Assembly: GCF_051278035.1 (NCBI RefSeq)
Contig: NZ_JBNMNU010000015.1
Span: 1-37,556, forward strand
Length of the DNA: 37,556 nucleotides
From: Clostridium_AD sp051278035
GTDB taxonomy: Bacteria; Bacillota; Clostridia; Clostridiales; Clostridiaceae
Reading direction: 5' to 3'
Positions 1 to 7,760 of this stretch are shown piece by piece (the stretch's first letter is position 1; every line of letters begins with the position of its first letter). The notes beneath the pieces are model-generated. The model was given only the letters and a program-made list of their open reading frames with translations, had not been told where the DNA came from and searched no databases. Both the position numbers and the translations under genes were made by a program.

Positions 1-454
1 CTCCTCTTTTCTTAAGCGCTGCAATTGCATCTATTGCAGACCCTCCTGTAGCAATCATAGGATCTGTTATAATTACATCTCTTTCATTAATGTCCTGAGG
101 TAATTTACAAAAATATTCAACTGGTTGAAGAGTTTCCTCATTTCTATACATACCTATGTGTCCAACCTTAGCTGCTGGTATAAGCTTTAGCATACCGTCA
201 ACCATTCCGAGTCCTGCTCTAAGTATTGGAACTATAGCCATTTTCTTTCCAGCTAAAACTTCGCATTTAGTAGTACAAATAGGAGTTTTAATTTCAACCT
301 CCTGTGTTTGTATATCGCGTGTAACTTCGTAGGCCATCAGCATTGCAACTTCTCCTACTAACTCTCTAAAATCCTTTGAACCTGTATTTTCGTCTCTTAT
401 GAATGATAATTTATGTTGTATAAGTGGGTGCGTAATTTGTGTTACTTTACTCAT
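1..454 (-). CDS. upp: uracil phosphoribosyltransferase (partial, 3' end cut by window)
   Basis: Pyrimidine salvage enzyme that converts uracil and PRPP to UMP in the cytoplasm. The visible N-terminal 151 codons begin MSKVTQITHPLIQHKLSFIR, a typical Upp start, and near the window edge contain the PRPP-binding segment ITDPMIATGGSAIDA. The ATG at 452-454 is preceded by a GGAGGAAAT ribosome binding site (460-468). The gene is read leftwards and its C-terminal part lies outside the window. It follows rpiB by 27 bases and is probably in the same transcript. Identity is clear from the conserved start and the PRPP loop. Confidence 0.95.
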   Translation of the reverse strand, partial: MSKVTQITHPLIQHKLSFIRDENTGSKDFRELVGEVAMLMAYEVTRDIQTQEVEIKTPICTTKCEVLAGKKMAIVPILRAGLGMVDGMLKLIPAAKVGHIGMYRNEETLQPVEYFCKLPQDINERDVIITDPMIATGGSAIDAIAALKKRG

Positions 455-481
455 ATGTATTTCCTCCAATTATTTTATTAT

Positions 482-931
482 TTATTTAGTATGTTTTTTC
501 TCGATTTCTGTAATTTTGTCGATCCTTCTCTGATGTCTGTCCCCTTGAAAATCAGCATTAATAAAAGTATCTACTATATCCAGTGCTAACCCCGTTCCAA
601 TGACACGCTCTCCCATCGTCAGTATGTTAGCGTTATTATGTTCCCTTGCTGCATGGGCACTAAACGTGTCATTACATAATGCAGCCCTTATTCCAGGTAC
701 TTTGTTAGCAGCGATACCTATTCCTATACCTGTTCCACATATAAGAATGCCTAGTTCGAAATTATCTTCCACCACCTCGCTTGCAACTTTTAGTGCATAA
801 TCTGGATAGTCACAAGATTCTTCAGTATAAGTACCAAAATCTTTTACCTGAATGTTCTTACTCTCTAGATGCCTAATTATGTCTTTCTTTAAGTTTAATC
901 CACCGTGGTCACTACCTAATGCTATCTTCAC
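482..931 (-). CDS. rpiB: ribose-5-phosphate isomerase B
   Basis: Interconverts ribose 5-phosphate and ribulose 5-phosphate in the pentose phosphate pathway. The 149-residue product starts MKIALGSDHGG, the family signature. It has the conserved segment GILICGTGIGIGIAANK carrying the active-site Cys, and the NNANILTMGERVIG region. Length is normal for RpiB/LacAB enzymes. The ATG is preceded by GGGAGGTGTTTTATA. It sits just upstream of upp on the same strand, as in many clostridia, and probably shares its transcript. Confidence 0.96.
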   Translation of the reverse strand: MKIALGSDHGGLNLKKDIIRHLESKNIQVKDFGTYTEESCDYPDYALKVASEVVEDNFELGILICGTGIGIGIAANKVPGIRAALCNDTFSAHAAREHNNANILTMGERVIGTGLALDIVDTFINADFQGDRHQRRIDKITEIEKKHTK

Positions 932-1010
932 TATAAAACACCTCCCATATATATTCCCTCGTATCTAAATATTTTATTACAAAAAAAGAAGACAATGAAA
1001 TTTAAATAAA

Positions 1011-1124
1011 TTACTTAAATTCCTTCATCTTCCTTGTATTTTGAGATAATACGAATAAATCGTTATTTGATCCTTCAACTTCTCTTAAATAATGTGAAAT
1101 ATTCTTAATATACAATATATTCAT
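1011..1124 (-). CDS. possible 37-residue protein, unknown
   Basis: A short reading frame between the Sua5 gene and rpiB. It begins at ATG 1122-1124 (MNILYIKNISHYLREVEG...) and ends at TAA 1011-1013. A strong AAGGAGG lies six bases before this ATG, which is why this start is preferred over the ATG two codons upstream that touches the ribosome binding site. The peptide is charged, with no membrane segment or known motif. A low-molecular-weight protein-arginine phosphatase often lies at this position in Firmicutes and starts similarly (MNILFV), but nothing beyond the first residues resembles it. The ribosome binding site is the main support. Confidence 0.45.
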   Translation of the reverse strand: MNILYIKNISHYLREVEGSNNDLFVLSQNTRKMKEFK

Positions 1125-1178
1125 AATCATCCTCCTTGTATTATTCTTGATAGAAATCAATTATGAATTGTCTTCTAT

Positions 1179-2225
1179 CTATACATTAGTTATATCAAAA
1201 CCTGCGGATTTCTTAAGCCTATTCATTATAGCAACCCCTATCCCCTTTTCCTCAAAGGCTTCTGATAGTATTAAATCTACATCCGTATCATCAAATCCTC
1301 TTAAAATTTCAAAAAGATTTCTGCCAACATTGTCAAGATATTTTCTACTACCTAAAGAAACGACCATTCCATAAGGATATCTATCTTTAGTTTCATCCGT
1401 TGCCATAATACCTATTTTTTTGTTGCCTATACTATTCTGCGCTATTTCATTGATTTTTGCAATAGTTTTTTCTAAATCTCCACATATAATTTTAACTGGG
1501 GCTTTTGGTGCATAATGCCTGTACTTCATTCCAGGCGCTTTAGGAACAAAATCGCTCTTCGGTTTAGACATTATATTTTTATCAATATATATTTTATTGT
1601 CTACTTCTCTTAGCATTTCAATAGTTATAGCTCCAGGCCTTAATATGCATAGTGGAGTACAAGTACAATCAACTATTGTAGACTCAATGCCTACCTCACT
1701 TTTATTGCCCCCTAGAATATACTCTATCTTGCCACTTAAATCCTCAATACAGCTTTTTACATCAGTTGGACTTGGTTTACCAGATATATTAGCCGACGGA
1801 GCTGCAATAGGCGTTCCAGCTGCCTCAATAAGTTTTCTCGCAATAATACTAGAAGGCATGCGTATACCTACAGTCTGGAGCCCCGCGCTTGTAGTATCAG
1901 GAATTAAATCAGACTTATTAAAAATAAGCGTTATTGGCCCAGGCCAGTATCTATCCATAATTAGCTTCGCCAAGTATGGTATCTCTTTAACTAATGGCCC
2001 TATATTAAAATCAGCCACATGAACAATAAGAGGATTATCCTGAGGCCTTCCTTTAGCCTTAAAAATCTTTTCTACAGCTATTTTATCTAAAGCATTGGCT
2101 CCAAGACCATAAACCGTCTCAGTAGGAAACGCAACTAACCCGCCTTCAATAATAACACTTCCTGCCTCATTAATTATATTTTGTTCGATGTTCTTTTCAT
2201 CTAAAATTACAACCTTTGTATTCAT
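1179..2225 (-). CDS. L-threonylcarbamoyladenylate synthase (Sua5/YwlC type)
   Basis: Makes threonylcarbamoyl-AMP from Thr, bicarbonate and ATP, the first step of t6A37 modification of ANN-decoding tRNAs. The two-domain length (348 residues from this start) is that of Sua5 rather than the short YrdC/TsaC form. The N-terminal YrdC domain shows GGLVAFPTETVYGLGANA, KAKGRPQDNPLIVHV and PSANISGKPSPT. The C-terminal Sua5 domain follows a linker containing PGMKYRHYAPKAPV. A GTG six bases upstream (2231) is in frame, but it lies against the AAGAGGTG ribosome binding site, so ATG 2225 is the better start. The ZIP transporter gene ends 15 bases upstream. Confidence 0.95.
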   Translation of the reverse strand: MNTKVVILDEKNIEQNIINEAGSVIIEGGLVAFPTETVYGLGANALDKIAVEKIFKAKGRPQDNPLIVHVADFNIGPLVKEIPYLAKLIMDRYWPGPITLIFNKSDLIPDTTSAGLQTVGIRMPSSIIARKLIEAAGTPIAAPSANISGKPSPTDVKSCIEDLSGKIEYILGGNKSEVGIESTIVDCTCTPLCILRPGAITIEMLREVDNKIYIDKNIMSKPKSDFVPKAPGMKYRHYAPKAPVKIICGDLEKTIAKINEIAQNSIGNKKIGIMATDETKDRYPYGMVVSLGSRKYLDNVGRNLFEILRGFDDTDVDLILSEAFEEKGIGVAIMNRLKKSAGFDITNV

Positions 2226-2240
2226 CCTCACACCTCTTAA

Positions 2241-2969
2241 TTATATTGCATTAGTCATTATTAGTCCTAGTATTATACCTAAAAGTATACCTAATGTACT
2301 TGTGGTACCTGCCCAAAGTTTTTTAGACTGTGGAATCATCTCTCCGTAAATTACATATAACATAACCCCAGACGCAAATGCTAAAGCATTTCCTAAGATC
2401 ACTGTAGATATACTTCCAATATAAATTCCAATCCAAGCACCAATTGCAGTTGGAAGCGCAGTTAAAAACGCATAAAATAATATTTTTCTATTCTTCACCC
2501 CCGAAAGCATGAGCGGTGCCGCAACTGCTAATCCTTCAGGTACATCATGTATTGCAATTATTATACTCATTTTAAGACCTAAACTTTCTCCATTAACAAA
2601 TCCGAATCCCATTATCAGCCCTTCAGGGAAATTATGCAGCATTATTCCTATAGCAACCATAAATGCTACCTTTGTATACTCAGAATTTACATTATTGCTT
2701 AAACAACTTATTTTATCTATTATCACAACAATAGCAATCCCCATAACTAAAAAAAATAAAGTTCTTAAAAATCCTGCTTTATCTGTTGCTTCTGGAATAA
2801 GTTCAAAAACTACTATAGAAAGCATAAGCCCTGATGCAAAGCCTATAATGTTTCCTAATAATTTCCGCGAAGGTTTATTCATAACTACGCCTAAAAATGC
2901 GCCTAACATTGTTCCTATGAGTGCTATTACCCCAGTAAATATAATTATTAATACAACTGTACTTTTCAA
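2241..2969 (-). CDS. ZIP family divalent metal transporter
   Basis: An integral membrane protein of 242 residues with about eight hydrophobic segments, belonging to the ZIP family (zinc, iron or manganese uptake). The two metal-site helices are visible: HNFPEGLIMGFG and HDVPEGLAVAAPL, matching the HNxPEG and HExPEG family patterns, with Asp in place of Glu in the second. The start is TTG (2967-2969) behind a GGGGGAG ribosome binding site. Which metal it carries cannot be told from sequence. A perfect 12-bp inverted repeat lies at 2994-3030 in its leader. Confidence 0.9.
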   Translation of the reverse strand: MKSTVVLIIIFTGVIALIGTMLGAFLGVVMNKPSRKLLGNIIGFASGLMLSIVVFELIPEATDKAGFLRTLFFLVMGIAIVVIIDKISCLSNNVNSEYTKVAFMVAIGIMLHNFPEGLIMGFGFVNGESLGLKMSIIIAIHDVPEGLAVAAPLMLSGVKNRKILFYAFLTALPTAIGAWIGIYIGSISTVILGNALAFASGVMLYVIYGEMIPQSKKLWAGTTSTLGILLGIILGLIMTNAI

Positions 2970-2993
2970 ATTTCTCCCCCCACTTCTATATGA

Positions 2994-3030
2994 AAATAAG
3001 TATAGAAGCTTTTATGCACTATACTTATTT
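2994..3030. repeat. 12-bp inverted repeat before the ZIP gene
   Basis: Arms AAATAAGTATAG (2994-3005) and CTATACTTATTT (3019-3030) pair perfectly around a 13-base loop. It lies between the stop of the small membrane protein gene (3046) and the TTG start of the ZIP gene (2969). It could be a weak transcription terminator, since only a short T-rich tail follows on the minus strand, or an operator for the transporter. It does not match the Zur or MntR boxes I know. Confidence 0.5.
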
Positions 3031-3045
3031 CTATATATACTAATC

Positions 3046-3648
3046 TTATTTATACCCATGGGGGTTTATGCTGTATTCTCTATATTCTTTGATTTTTTCT
3101 ATAGCATCATCAGAAAATAATGCTCCAACACACGATTTATATATATTATCTAATAAATTATATTTTCTAAATCCACCATTACTAATAGTAATATAGAAAT
3201 ATTCTTGTTCGGGGTCTAAAACTTTAATTTTATTATACATTTGAGCCGCGCAAGGATATTTCTGTAAAAATTTAATATCTATGGGGCTAATCCTTTTATT
3301 TCTAAATCTTGATTTTGTTATTATAATAATTTGCAAATCCACACCACGATTCATAGTATGAACTACCGCAACTTTATTACATATAATAATAAATTTCATT
3401 TTTGCTATTCCACACCATATACTTATTTTGTATCCATCTAATTTAAATTCCATAAACTCTTCATTGAACCTTAAAAGTAAAACTAATGTAATCATAATCT
3501 CGATACAAATTAAATACATTACTAAAAAAATATTTATTATCTTTGATATTTTTAATATGAGCGGTAATAAAACAAAAATAAAGCACATTGATAGCACAAA
3601 ACGTTTATAAGTTTTCCTTTGCTTTCTAATGGCTTTATTTATATTCAT
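3046..3648 (-). CDS. membrane protein of unknown function
   Basis: About 200 residues from ATG 3648 (MNINKAIRKQRKTYKRF...). This start has AAGGGTG five bases upstream, so it is preferred over the ATG 15 bases earlier. A basic N-terminus is followed by two closely spaced hydrophobic segments (roughly residues 18-60, with LSMCFIFVLLPLIL and VMYLICIEIMITLVLLL). A mostly beta-like cytoplasmic domain of about 140 residues follows. This resembles a membrane-anchored PH-like domain in general shape only; I recognise no named family. It lies between prfA and the ZIP gene on the same strand. Confidence 0.75.
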   Translation of the reverse strand: MNINKAIRKQRKTYKRFVLSMCFIFVLLPLILKISKIINIFLVMYLICIEIMITLVLLLRFNEEFMEFKLDGYKISIWCGIAKMKFIIICNKVAVVHTMNRGVDLQIIIITKSRFRNKRISPIDIKFLQKYPCAAQMYNKIKVLDPEQEYFYITISNGGFRKYNLLDNIYKSCVGALFSDDAIEKIKEYREYSINPHGYK

Positions 3649-3693
3649 AATTTCACCCTTCATTTATATTAATGCATATTTATATCATAACTA

Positions 3694-4770
3694 TTAATCA
3701 TTATTACCCATAGATTTCATCTTATCTGCTTGGTCAACAGTTATTAAGGTATTTAGCATTTCATCTATATCTCCATCAAGAAAATCCTCTAACCTATATA
3801 AGGTTAACCCTATCCTATGATCGGTTACTCTTCCTTGAGGATAGTTATAGGTTCTTATTCTCTCACTTCTGTCTCCTGAACCCACTTGACTCTTTCTGTC
3901 TTCAGCTATTCCTGCAGATCTTTCTGCCTCAGCTTTATTATACAATCTAGATTTTAGTATGATCAAAGCCTTAGCCTTATTCTTTAACTGAGATTTTTCA
4001 TCTTGGCAAGAAACTACGATTCCTGTAGGTAAATGTGTCATTCTAACTGCCGAATCTGTTGTGTTAACACATTGACCCCCATTTCCAGATGCTCTAAACA
4101 CATCTATTTTTAAATCAATAGCATTAACTTCAATGTCTACATCATCAACCTCTGGTAAAACAGCTACCGTAGCAGTCGAGGTATGGATTCTCCCACTTGA
4201 CTCTGTGTCCGGAACTCTTTGAACTCTATGAACTCCACTTTCATATTTAAATTTACTATAGGTAGATTCGCCTCTTATCATAAATACTATTTCTTTGAAT
4301 CCGCCGATGTCTGTTTCATTAGCACTCATTACTTCAACTTTCCAATTATTACGCTCTGCATATCTTGTATACATCCTAAATAGATTTGCCGCAAAAAGTG
4401 CTGCTTCATCTCCACCTGCGCCTCCTCTAATTTCCACAAATACATTTCTTGCATCATTTGGGTCCTTAGGCAAAAGTAAAATTCGAATTTCTTCTTCTAC
4501 AGTTTCTTTAATTTCATTTAACTCTTTAATTTCAGATTGAATCATATCTTTCATTTCTTTATCAGATTCTTCTCTAAGCATTTCTTTATTTGTATCTATA
4601 TCTTCTTTAGCTTTTTTATATATTCTATATTTCATAACAAGTATTTCTACTTCTGCCTGCTCTTTAATTAGTTTTTGCCATTCTTTTTGATTAGCAATAA
4701 CTAAAGGGTCACTAATTTTCATATTAAGTTCATCATATTTATTTTCTGTAAACTCTAGTCTTTCTAACAT
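3694..4770 (-). CDS. prfA: peptide chain release factor 1
   Basis: Recognises UAA and UAG in the ribosomal A site and triggers peptide release. It has 358 residues from ATG 4770, behind GGAGTGATAAA; a longer in-frame start exists 21 codons upstream but has no ribosome binding site and exceeds the usual length of about 355-360. The GGQ loop reads ASGNGGQCVNTTDSAVR, with Cys after Q where His or Ser is common. The codon-recognition PxT motif appears as VPDTESSGRIHTST. PrmC, which methylates the GGQ glutamine, is encoded immediately upstream, so enzyme and substrate are linked. Confidence 0.97.
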   Translation of the reverse strand: MLERLEFTENKYDELNMKISDPLVIANQKEWQKLIKEQAEVEILVMKYRIYKKAKEDIDTNKEMLREESDKEMKDMIQSEIKELNEIKETVEEEIRILLLPKDPNDARNVFVEIRGGAGGDEAALFAANLFRMYTRYAERNNWKVEVMSANETDIGGFKEIVFMIRGESTYSKFKYESGVHRVQRVPDTESSGRIHTSTATVAVLPEVDDVDIEVNAIDLKIDVFRASGNGGQCVNTTDSAVRMTHLPTGIVVSCQDEKSQLKNKAKALIILKSRLYNKAEAERSAGIAEDRKSQVGSGDRSERIRTYNYPQGRVTDHRIGLTLYRLEDFLDGDIDEMLNTLITVDQADKMKSMGNND

Positions 4771-4850
4771 TTTATCACTCCGTATATATATTTTCACACT
4801 ATCAACTTTATCACATTTATTAGCAATATACAAGTTCCAATTAAATTGTC

Positions 4851-4872
4851 TTAACCCACTAAAGTGGCTTAA
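4851..4872 (-). terminator. short imperfect palindrome between prmC and prfA
   Basis: Plus-strand arms TTAACCCACT and AGTGGCTTAA pair with one mismatch around AA, in the 116-base gap between prmC and prfA. On the minus strand only a mixed A/T tail follows. It may be a weak terminator or processing hairpin within the operon. Confidence 0.3.
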
Positions 4873-4886
4873 TCGCCCAAAACATC

Positions 4887-5741
4887 TTATTCCGCTAAGG
4901 TTGCACTAACAACCCTATCATTCCCTGATAAATCTTTTATACATTCTACTCCCTTAAATCCTGACTTTAAAAGCATTCTCACAACCTGTTCCTTTTGATC
5001 ATATCCTATTTCAAAAGCCAAAAGTCCACCTTTCTCTAATACCTGTAAACTTTGCTTCGTAATCCTTCTGTAAAAATCCAAACCGTCTTCCCCACCACTA
5101 AGAGCTAAATATGGTTCATAATTTTTTACATCTTCCATAAGAGTTGGTATAACCTCGTCTCTTATATATGGGGGGTTGGAGACTATGGCCTGGAACTTCT
5201 TATTTTCATCGATAGCCACCTGCAATAAATCACTAAACTCCGCGTGGACTCTTTTAGACAAGTCAAATCTTTCTATATTTGATTTTGAAAGAGCTACCGC
5301 TTCGCGCGATATATCATACAGCGTTACCTTAGCGTCCTTAACAAATTCGCCTATAGCTATACCAATAGCACCACTTCCGCTACAAACATCACAAACCTTA
5401 GTATAAGCCCTCTTATTTATGTGTTCAATAACATGTTCAACTAAAACTTCCGTATCAGGTCTTGGTATTAAAACGCCAGGCCTTACTATGAAATTCATAC
5501 CCATAAATTCACAAGCAGAAAGAATATATTTTACAGGCATCTTATTTTTTCTTAGCTGAATTAACCGCATAAATTCATTTTCTTGCTTTGTGTCAAGCTC
5601 AAAACTCCTATTAATCATTATGAACAATTTATCTACATTTAAAACCTTAGAAAGTAAAAGCTGCGAATCTAAAATATAACTTTCAATCCCAACTTTTTTT
5701 AAGATTCCATAGGATTCGATTAGTATTTCTCCTATATCCAT
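4887..5741 (-). CDS. prmC: peptide chain release factor N5-glutamine methyltransferase
   Basis: Methylates the glutamine of the GGQ motif in release factors using S-adenosylmethionine. The 284-residue product has the family N-terminal helical domain, the SAM-binding loop SGSGAIGIAIG (about residues 121-131) and the substrate-glutamine motif NPPY (189-192, in VSNPPYIRDE). Its ATG overlaps the stop codon of the upstream DUF1385 gene by one base (TAATG), indicating translational coupling. The target gene prfA is next downstream. Confidence 0.96.
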   Translation of the reverse strand: MDIGEILIESYGILKKVGIESYILDSQLLLSKVLNVDKLFIMINRSFELDTKQENEFMRLIQLRKNKMPVKYILSACEFMGMNFIVRPGVLIPRPDTEVLVEHVIEHINKRAYTKVCDVCSGSGAIGIAIGEFVKDAKVTLYDISREAVALSKSNIERFDLSKRVHAEFSDLLQVAIDENKKFQAIVSNPPYIRDEVIPTLMEDVKNYEPYLALSGGEDGLDFYRRITKQSLQVLEKGGLLAFEIGYDQKEQVVRMLLKSGFKGVECIKDLSGNDRVVSATLAE

Positions 5742-6646
5742 TATACTTCAATGCCTTCCGCTGCTTTAAGAGCTTTTATTGCCACCTCAATTTGTGACAA
5801 ATCCGGCTCTCTTGTAGTTAGATTTTGTAATTTGAGCCCTGGGTAAGAAAGGATTCTTGATAAACTTCCATTGCTTTTTCCCATCCATTTAATAATTTCA
5901 TAACTTACTCCTGAAATCACAGGAAGGAGTACAATTCTATATAGTATTCTCTCTCCAATCGAATTCCAACCAGTTAAAGAAAAAACTATTATACTAACTA
6001 TCATTACTAAAAATAAGAAATTCGTACCACATCTCGGATGCAACCTCCCAAATTTAGCTGCAATCTCTGGCGTTAATTCCATATCACTTTCATAACAAAA
6101 TATAGTTTTATGTTCAGCACCATGATACTCATATACCCTTTTTATGTCTTCCATTTTGCCTATCAAATACACGTATATTAGGAATATTGAAACCCTAATA
6201 AGTCCTTCCACAATGTTCATAACCATTACACCTGCACCCATCTTACTAAAAAAGCTAGCTACAAGAGTCGGCAAAATAAAAAATAATCCAATTGATATAA
6301 TAAGTGAAATAACAAGAGATATCCCCATAATCACATCATTACTCTTTTCTTTAAATATTTTTGTAAGCCATATATCTAATTTAGAAGGAACTTCATCCTC
6401 TTCAAAAAAAGAGGCTGAATAATTTAAAGTTTTTACTCCTATAATTAATGATTCAATTAGTGAAATGAAACCCCTTATTATTGGTAGTCCCAAAACTTTA
6501 TTCTTTTTAGTGAAAGACGTATATGCCTTTTTTTCCACTACAATTTCTCCGTCTACAGTTCTTACCGCAGTGGCAATGCCATTACTCCCTCTCATCATAA
6601 CTCCTTCAATTACTGCCTGGCCTCCAACATTTACATTTCTAGCCAT
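5741..6646 (-). CDS. DUF1385 family membrane protein (YqhQ-like)
   Basis: A 301-residue integral membrane protein of unknown biochemical role, conserved in Firmicutes. It starts MARNVNVGGQAVIEGVMMRG, the DUF1385 signature. It has conserved polar motifs YHGAEHKTIFCYE and HPRCGTNFLF between and beside hydrophobic segments (several between about residues 50 and 240). The ribosome binding site AAGGGGTG lies inside the last codons of tdk, and only two bases separate the genes. At the other end the stop overlaps the prmC start. The tight packing indicates one operon tdk-DUF1385-prmC-prfA. Confidence 0.92.
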   Translation of the reverse strand: MARNVNVGGQAVIEGVMMRGSNGIATAVRTVDGEIVVEKKAYTSFTKKNKVLGLPIIRGFISLIESLIIGVKTLNYSASFFEEDEVPSKLDIWLTKIFKEKSNDVIMGISLVISLIISIGLFFILPTLVASFFSKMGAGVMVMNIVEGLIRVSIFLIYVYLIGKMEDIKRVYEYHGAEHKTIFCYESDMELTPEIAAKFGRLHPRCGTNFLFLVMIVSIIVFSLTGWNSIGERILYRIVLLPVISGVSYEIIKWMGKSNGSLSRILSYPGLKLQNLTTREPDLSQIEVAIKALKAAEGIEV

Positions 6647-6648
6647 AG

Positions 6649-7233
6649 TTACACCCCTTCCCTAGGAACAATGTGACATTTTCTACATCTTGCTTCATAA
6701 GATTCTGTAGCCCCAATTAACACAATCGGATCCTCATATCTAGCTGGTTTTCCATTAATTAAACGCTGAGTTCTAGTAGCAGGATTACCACATACTATAC
6801 AAATAGCTTGAATTTTATCAACAAATTCCGCTATGGCTAAGAGCACAGGTATAGATCCAAAGGGTACTCCCCTAAAATCCGTATCAAGCCCCGCACAGAT
6901 AACTCTTATATTATTATCAGCCAAGGTAGTAATTATATCTATTATGCCTTCATCAAAAAATTGAACCTCATCAATAGCAACAACTTGTGTATCCTCTTCT
7001 ATAATATTTAATATCTCGGAGCTATCTTTAACTGGAACAGCCTCTACCTTCCCTCCGCAGTGAGAAACCACATCTTCCTTGCTGTACCTATTATCAATTT
7101 CCGGTTTAAAGACTTGTACTTTCTGTTTCGCTATCTTAGTTCTTCTTATTCTGCGTATTAGCTCTTCAGACTTTCCACTATACATAGGTCCTACAATAAC
7201 TTCCACCCAGCCGTGATCTTTTGGTCCGTACAT
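6649..7233 (-). CDS. tdk: thymidine kinase
   Basis: Phosphorylates thymidine to dTMP in nucleoside salvage. The 194-residue type II enzyme has the P-loop GPMYSGKS (residues 15-22), the Walker B segment AIDEVQFFDE, and a zinc site from two CxxC pairs (C145/C148 and C183/C186). The ATG has GGAGGTAAAGTT upstream. It is the first gene of the leftward operon whose likely promoter is the palindromic region at 7362-7404, giving a leader of roughly 135 bases. Confidence 0.97.
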   Translation of the reverse strand: MYGPKDHGWVEVIVGPMYSGKSEELIRRIRRTKIAKQKVQVFKPEIDNRYSKEDVVSHCGGKVEAVPVKDSSEILNIIEEDTQVVAIDEVQFFDEGIIDIITTLADNNIRVICAGLDTDFRGVPFGSIPVLLAIAEFVDKIQAICIVCGNPATRTQRLINGKPARYEDPIVLIGATESYEARCRKCHIVPREGV

Positions 7234-7361
7234 AACTTTACCTCCAATTTATTAATCCATGTTTAAGACGTCGTCACATGTCTTATTAACTCTACATAAA
7301 CACGAGCATATATATTTTATCAAAAATGTACAATATATTAAAGTAAAAATTAATATTATTC

Positions 7362-7404
7362 TTGTCAACTATTCAATTTTATGATAAAATTAAATAGTTG
7401 ACAA
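7362..7404. promoter_or_regulatory. palindromic divergent sigma-A promoter for tdk (left) and rpmE (right)
   Basis: These 43 bases are a near-perfect palindrome: 20 of 21 arm positions match around one central base. Rightward, TTGTCA (7362-7367), 17 bases, then TAAAAT (7385-7390) leads to rpmE. Leftward, the same elements recur: TTGTCA read from 7404-7399, 17 bases, then TAAAAT from 7381-7376, leading to tdk. The two -10 boxes are three bases apart, so both polymerases would melt almost the same DNA. Spacing and boxes fit sigma-A; activity is inferred. Confidence 0.7.
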
Positions 7405-7442
7405 TACGGGTATATATCTATTTTTTGAAAGAGGTGAAAAAT

Positions 7443-7661
7443 ATGCAAGAAGGAATACATCCAGATTACACTCATGACACAGTTGTTAAATGCGCATGTG
7501 GAAACACTTTTACTACAGGTTCTGTTAAACAAGAACTTAAAGTAGACGTATGTTCTAATTGCCATCCATTCTACACTGGAAAGCAAAAGAATATTGATGT
7601 TGGTGGAAGAGTTGATAGATTCATGAAGAAATTCAATCTAAAAAGTGATGATGAAGAATAA
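7443..7661 (+). CDS. rpmE: 50S ribosomal protein L31
   Basis: Large-subunit ribosomal protein of 72 residues. ATG 7443 is chosen because GAAAGAGGTG precedes it by a normal spacing; the in-frame ATG at 7398 lies inside the promoter palindrome. It is the zinc-binding (C+) form: CACG near residue 16 and CSNCHPFYTG near residue 36 give four cysteines. The start MQEGIHPDYTHDTVVKCACG is typical. It is transcribed alone, divergently from tdk, and ends in a strong terminator. Confidence 0.96.
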   Translation: MQEGIHPDYTHDTVVKCACGNTFTTGSVKQELKVDVCSNCHPFYTGKQKNIDVGGRVDRFMKKFNLKSDDEE

Positions 7662-7668
7662 TATATTA

Positions 7669-7703
7669 ATGGAAAAGATTTAATTATCTTTTCCATTTTT
7701 TTA
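7669..7703 (+). terminator. rho-independent terminator after rpmE
   Basis: Stem ATGGAAAAGAT (7669-7679) and ATCTTTTCCAT (7686-7696) with a six-base loop, followed by a run of seven T. It lies eight bases past the rpmE stop. Confidence 0.9.
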
Positions 7704-7760
7704 TTTTAAAATATTTTTAAATACCATCAAAATAATTAATAATATGTACTTTAAATCATT

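Noticed and set aside
7398..7426. TTGACA at 7398-7403 as the rpmE -35 box
   Set aside because: No -10 box follows at 16-18 bases; these bases are better explained as the far arm of the palindrome, holding the leftward -35.
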